In this document: piece after piece, positions 21,394 to 22,677 of the stretch
Position numbering within the stretch: position 1 is the first letter of the stretch
How the letters are laid out: the number at the start of each line of letters is the position of its first letter
IMG/VR virus record: IMGVR_UViG_3300031974_000445
Location: 1 to 22,677 of that record
Origin: a virus
Strand: one strand, 5' to 3'
DNA: 22,677 nucleotides
Program-made: the position numbers and the translations under genes
Notes under the pieces: model-generated
What the model was told of the DNA's origin: nothing
Seen by the model: only the letters and a program-made list of their open reading frames with translations
Database searches by the model: none

Positions 21394-21847
21394 AGACAAT
21401 CTAAAACTATGGAACAAGGTATCAAAATCTGATCCCAAGTTCCTCAAGAATGTATCGTTTGGATCACGCTCATTTACAGCTATTGATCCTCAGTACCAAG
21501 TGAAGTCAGCTACAGAAGAGTTTGGCCCAATTGGTCACGGTTGGGGATGGTCAAATACAACTCGCTTTGTTGATGTAAGCAATGGTGACACTGCTGTTAT
21601 TGCTGACGTTATGATATGGACAGGCACTAAAGAAAACTGCTTTGGCCCATTCAGTGGATGCCGCAAGTTCTTTGACGCTAAGAAAAGCAGGATGTCAGAG
21701 GATGCACCTAAGATGGCTATTACAGATGGCCTAACAAAAGCTATGTCACATCTTGGGTTCAATGCAGATGTGTTTCTTGGTGAATATGATGGCAACAAGT
21801 ACACCGCTGATACAGGTGGTGATAAGAGCGGTGGAGGTGAATGGTAA
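21386..21847 (+). CDS. Single-strand annealing protein (Rad52/Erf-like)
   Basis: A 153-residue protein. SFTAIDPQYQVKSATEEFGP (residues 29-48), GHGWGWSNTTRF (about 51-62), CFGPFSGCRKF (about 84-94), then APKMAITDGLTKAMSHLGF and NADVFLGEYDGNKY (about 107-140). The conserved ending 'ALTkAls.lGf.adVflG.yDdnkY' is that of short phage annealing proteins of the Rad52/Erf superfamily. Its C-terminus is Gly-rich and short. It works with the adjacent exonuclease in end-dependent recombination. It starts after AAGGAGAACCAGA and overlaps the exonuclease gene by 8 nt. Confidence 0.75.
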   Translation: MSKDNLKLWNKVSKSDPKFLKNVSFGSRSFTAIDPQYQVKSATEEFGPIGHGWGWSNTTRFVDVSNGDTAVIADVMIWTGTKENCFGPFSGCRKFFDAKKSRMSEDAPKMAITDGLTKAMSHLGFNADVFLGEYDGNKYTADTGGDKSGGGEW

Positions 21848-22164
21848 TGTTCCACGTGAAACAGCTACAAACCATTGAGGATGAACTCAAAAGGATCAAC
21901 AACAATTTGGAGAAGCTGGTTATGCTGGCTTCCCCACCACCAGCCAAACCAAAGAAACTGATTGAGACATCAAACAAATATCCACGCAAGTTTCTAACTA
22001 CAATCAAGGGTAGGTATAGAACTGTAGAAGAGATTGGCAAGTATCTAAACTTGTCTACTCAAACAGTTACAACCTACATCAAGTTAGCTAGGGCTGACGG
22101 ATACATTATCAATCGCAAACATGGTGGCTTGTACAAGCTACAGAAGGGACAGATCAATGACTGA
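21847..22164 (+). CDS. HTH protein beginning MFHVKQ
   Basis: A 105-residue protein. The ATG at 21847 is preferred over 21841 because GGAGGT lies 8 nt upstream and the start forms TAATG with the previous stop. Residues 7-25 are a coiled-coil helix (IEDELKRINNNLEKL); residues about 40-105 form an HTH (FLTTIKGRYRTVEEIGKYLN, LSTQTVTTYIKLARADGYII). A DNA-binding regulator or partition-like adaptor is possible. The first codons contain the parS-type site. Confidence 0.7.
   Translation: MFHVKQLQTIEDELKRINNNLEKLVMLASPPPAKPKKLIETSNKYPRKFLTTIKGRYRTVEEIGKYLNLSTQTVTTYIKLARADGYIINRKHGGLYKLQKGQIND
21848..21863. promoter_or_regulatory. Consensus parS (ParB-binding) site
   Basis: TGTTCCACGTGAAACA fits the bacterial chromosomal parS consensus TGTTNCACGTGAAACA at every base. 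A 15-base fixed match is expected about 2 in 100,000 times in a window this size. It lies in the first codons of the 105-aa HTH gene. No parA or parB gene is in the window, so a host ParB is the likely partner if the site is functional. Confidence 0.75.
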
Positions 22165-22555
22165 ATATGACAACACTAACTCCGGCATAGCTGGTAAGCC
22201 TTGGCCCGAACAGAACTTTATCTTGCAGGGCAAGCTAAACATCATGGGTGAGGATGGTCACGTTGCTATCATTACGGCTCAAACCAAAGCAGGAGAAAAG
22301 CGTCTTGAGGTATACCAAAAGGTAGGTGTGCTGTTTGAAAACAAAGACAAGACAGATGATGACAACAAACCAGATTACTCTGGCCCTCTTGATGGCATAC
22401 ATCAGGATTGGCGTATTGCTGGATGGCGCGGTGAGAAAGACGGACGCAAGTATCTATCACTCAAGGTGTCAGAGATGCAGCCAAAGGATGAGGAATCAAA
22501 GCCAGAGCCACAAGAAACATCTACACAAGAGCTAGATGATGATATACCATTCTAA
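22157..22555 (+). CDS. SSB-like protein with DDDIPF tail
   Basis: A 132-residue protein from the ATG at 22157 (AGGGA upstream; 8-nt overlap with the previous gene). The body has alternating strands (NFILQGKLNIMGEDGHVAII, LEVYQKVGVLFENKDK) and IAGWRGEKDGRKYLSLKVSE, which resembles the DUF736-type small beta domain. The end is an acidic tail, QELDDDIPF, identical in its last six residues to Escherichia coli SSB, the peptide bound by many host repair proteins. A phage ssDNA-binding protein is the best reading; the OB fold is not proven. It is the last gene of the exonuclease-annealing group. Confidence 0.65.
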   Translation: MTEYDNTNSGIAGKPWPEQNFILQGKLNIMGEDGHVAIITAQTKAGEKRLEVYQKVGVLFENKDKTDDDNKPDYSGPLDGIHQDWRIAGWRGEKDGRKYLSLKVSEMQPKDEESKPEPQETSTQELDDDIPF

Positions 22556-22559
22556 AAAA

Positions 22560-22592
22560 CGTGGTGCGGTTTTGGTTCTCCGCTAATCCACG
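22560..22592 (+). ncRNA. Hairpin presenting an anti-ribosome-binding-site loop (sRNA candidate)
   Basis: CGTGG-T-GCGG, loop TTTTGGTTCT, CCGC-TAAT-CCACG starts 5 nt after the SSB-like stop. Loop plus stem edge, TTTTGGTTCTCC (22570-22581), is the exact complement of GGAGAACCAAAA at 16380-16391; 10 nt pair with the sites of the initiator and exonuclease genes. It is followed by a terminator, the layout of a 3'-UTR-derived small RNA. Confidence 0.5.
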
Positions 22593-22625
22593 GCGAGTGA
22601 GTGTCCCCCGATGCTCACTCGTTTT
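22593..22625 (+). terminator. Terminator at the end of the early block
   Basis: CGAGTGAG (22594-22601), 12-nt loop with CCCCC, CTCACTCG (22614-22621), then TTTT (22622-22625). The 8-bp stem is extended by a G-T wobble. The T-run is short, so it is moderate in strength. The stem shares GAGTGAGTG with the late-promoter inverted repeat. Confidence 0.6.
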
Positions 22626-22677
22626 ACGTTGGGACAGCCAGCAGCCGCATCCGATTACACAAACGCTCTGCCCGATT

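Noticed and set aside
21535-21855. 106-aa minus-strand frame opposite the annealing protein gene
   Set aside because: Shadow of a conserved recombination gene, no ribosome-binding site.
22625-22677. tRNA-like sequence on the minus strand at the right edge (AATCGGGCAGAGC resembles a D-arm)
   Set aside because: No pairing anticodon stem and no T-loop motif follow in the expected places.
1-22677. CRISPR array or insertion sequence
   Set aside because: No regularly spaced direct repeats other than the three iterons, no transposase motif and no terminal inverted repeats seen.

Overview
The window is part of a tailed-phage genome with a T7-like (podovirus) virion plan and a lambda-style replication and recombination module. 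Nearly every base is coding, genes overlap by 1 to 17 nt, and there are no rRNA genes, no complete tRNA and no insertion sequence. The portal of the head-to-tail connecting family, the two tail tubular proteins, the internal virion proteins and several small basic proteins seen mostly in uncultured aquatic phages suggest a phage of an aquatic, possibly alphaproteobacterial, host. The host assignment is inference. No T7-type RNA polymerase, DNA polymerase, integrase, lysis or tail-fibre gene lies in the window, and the promoters I can see are host sigma70-like.

Minus strand, 15367 down to 1, is the late block. It reads from a TTGACA promoter: small terminase, an HlyC-like acyltransferase, six small mostly basic genes (one of 50 aa), large terminase, portal, Bbp19-like protein, scaffold, a gp13-like protein, capsid, a small head protein, tail tubular A and B, two internal virion proteins and the first 77 codons of a third. 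Many junctions are TAATG or ATGA, so translation is probably coupled.

The divergence zone 15300-15712 has no gene. It holds the late promoter, two G8 tracts in the small-terminase leader, an inverted repeat, and a GC-rich stretch of about 270 nt with nested complementary arms. The outermost arm pairs with the ribosome-binding site of the first rightward gene, so this looks like a structured regulatory leader RNA.

Plus strand, 15713-22677, is the early block: a 134-aa protein closed by a strong terminator, a promoter with two palindromes, a 38-aa ORF, a DUF932 protein, small zinc-ribbon and winged-helix proteins, a probably leaderless HTH repressor candidate, an Xre-like HTH protein, an Hjc-like nuclease, a replication initiator with iterons inside its own gene, a possible helicase loader, a YqaJ exonuclease, a single-strand annealing protein, an HTH protein whose start carries a consensus parS site, and an SSB-like protein ending in DDDIPF.

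The most unusual signals are regulatory: (1) the structured leader; (2) a stereotyped ribosome-binding site GGAGAACCAA on many early genes, matched by its exact complement in a hairpin loop just before a terminator at the right end (sRNA candidate); (3) a repeated 18-bp operator placed inside or across three promoters; (4) lambda-like iterons with a further copy on a distant promoter; (5) the host-type parS site.
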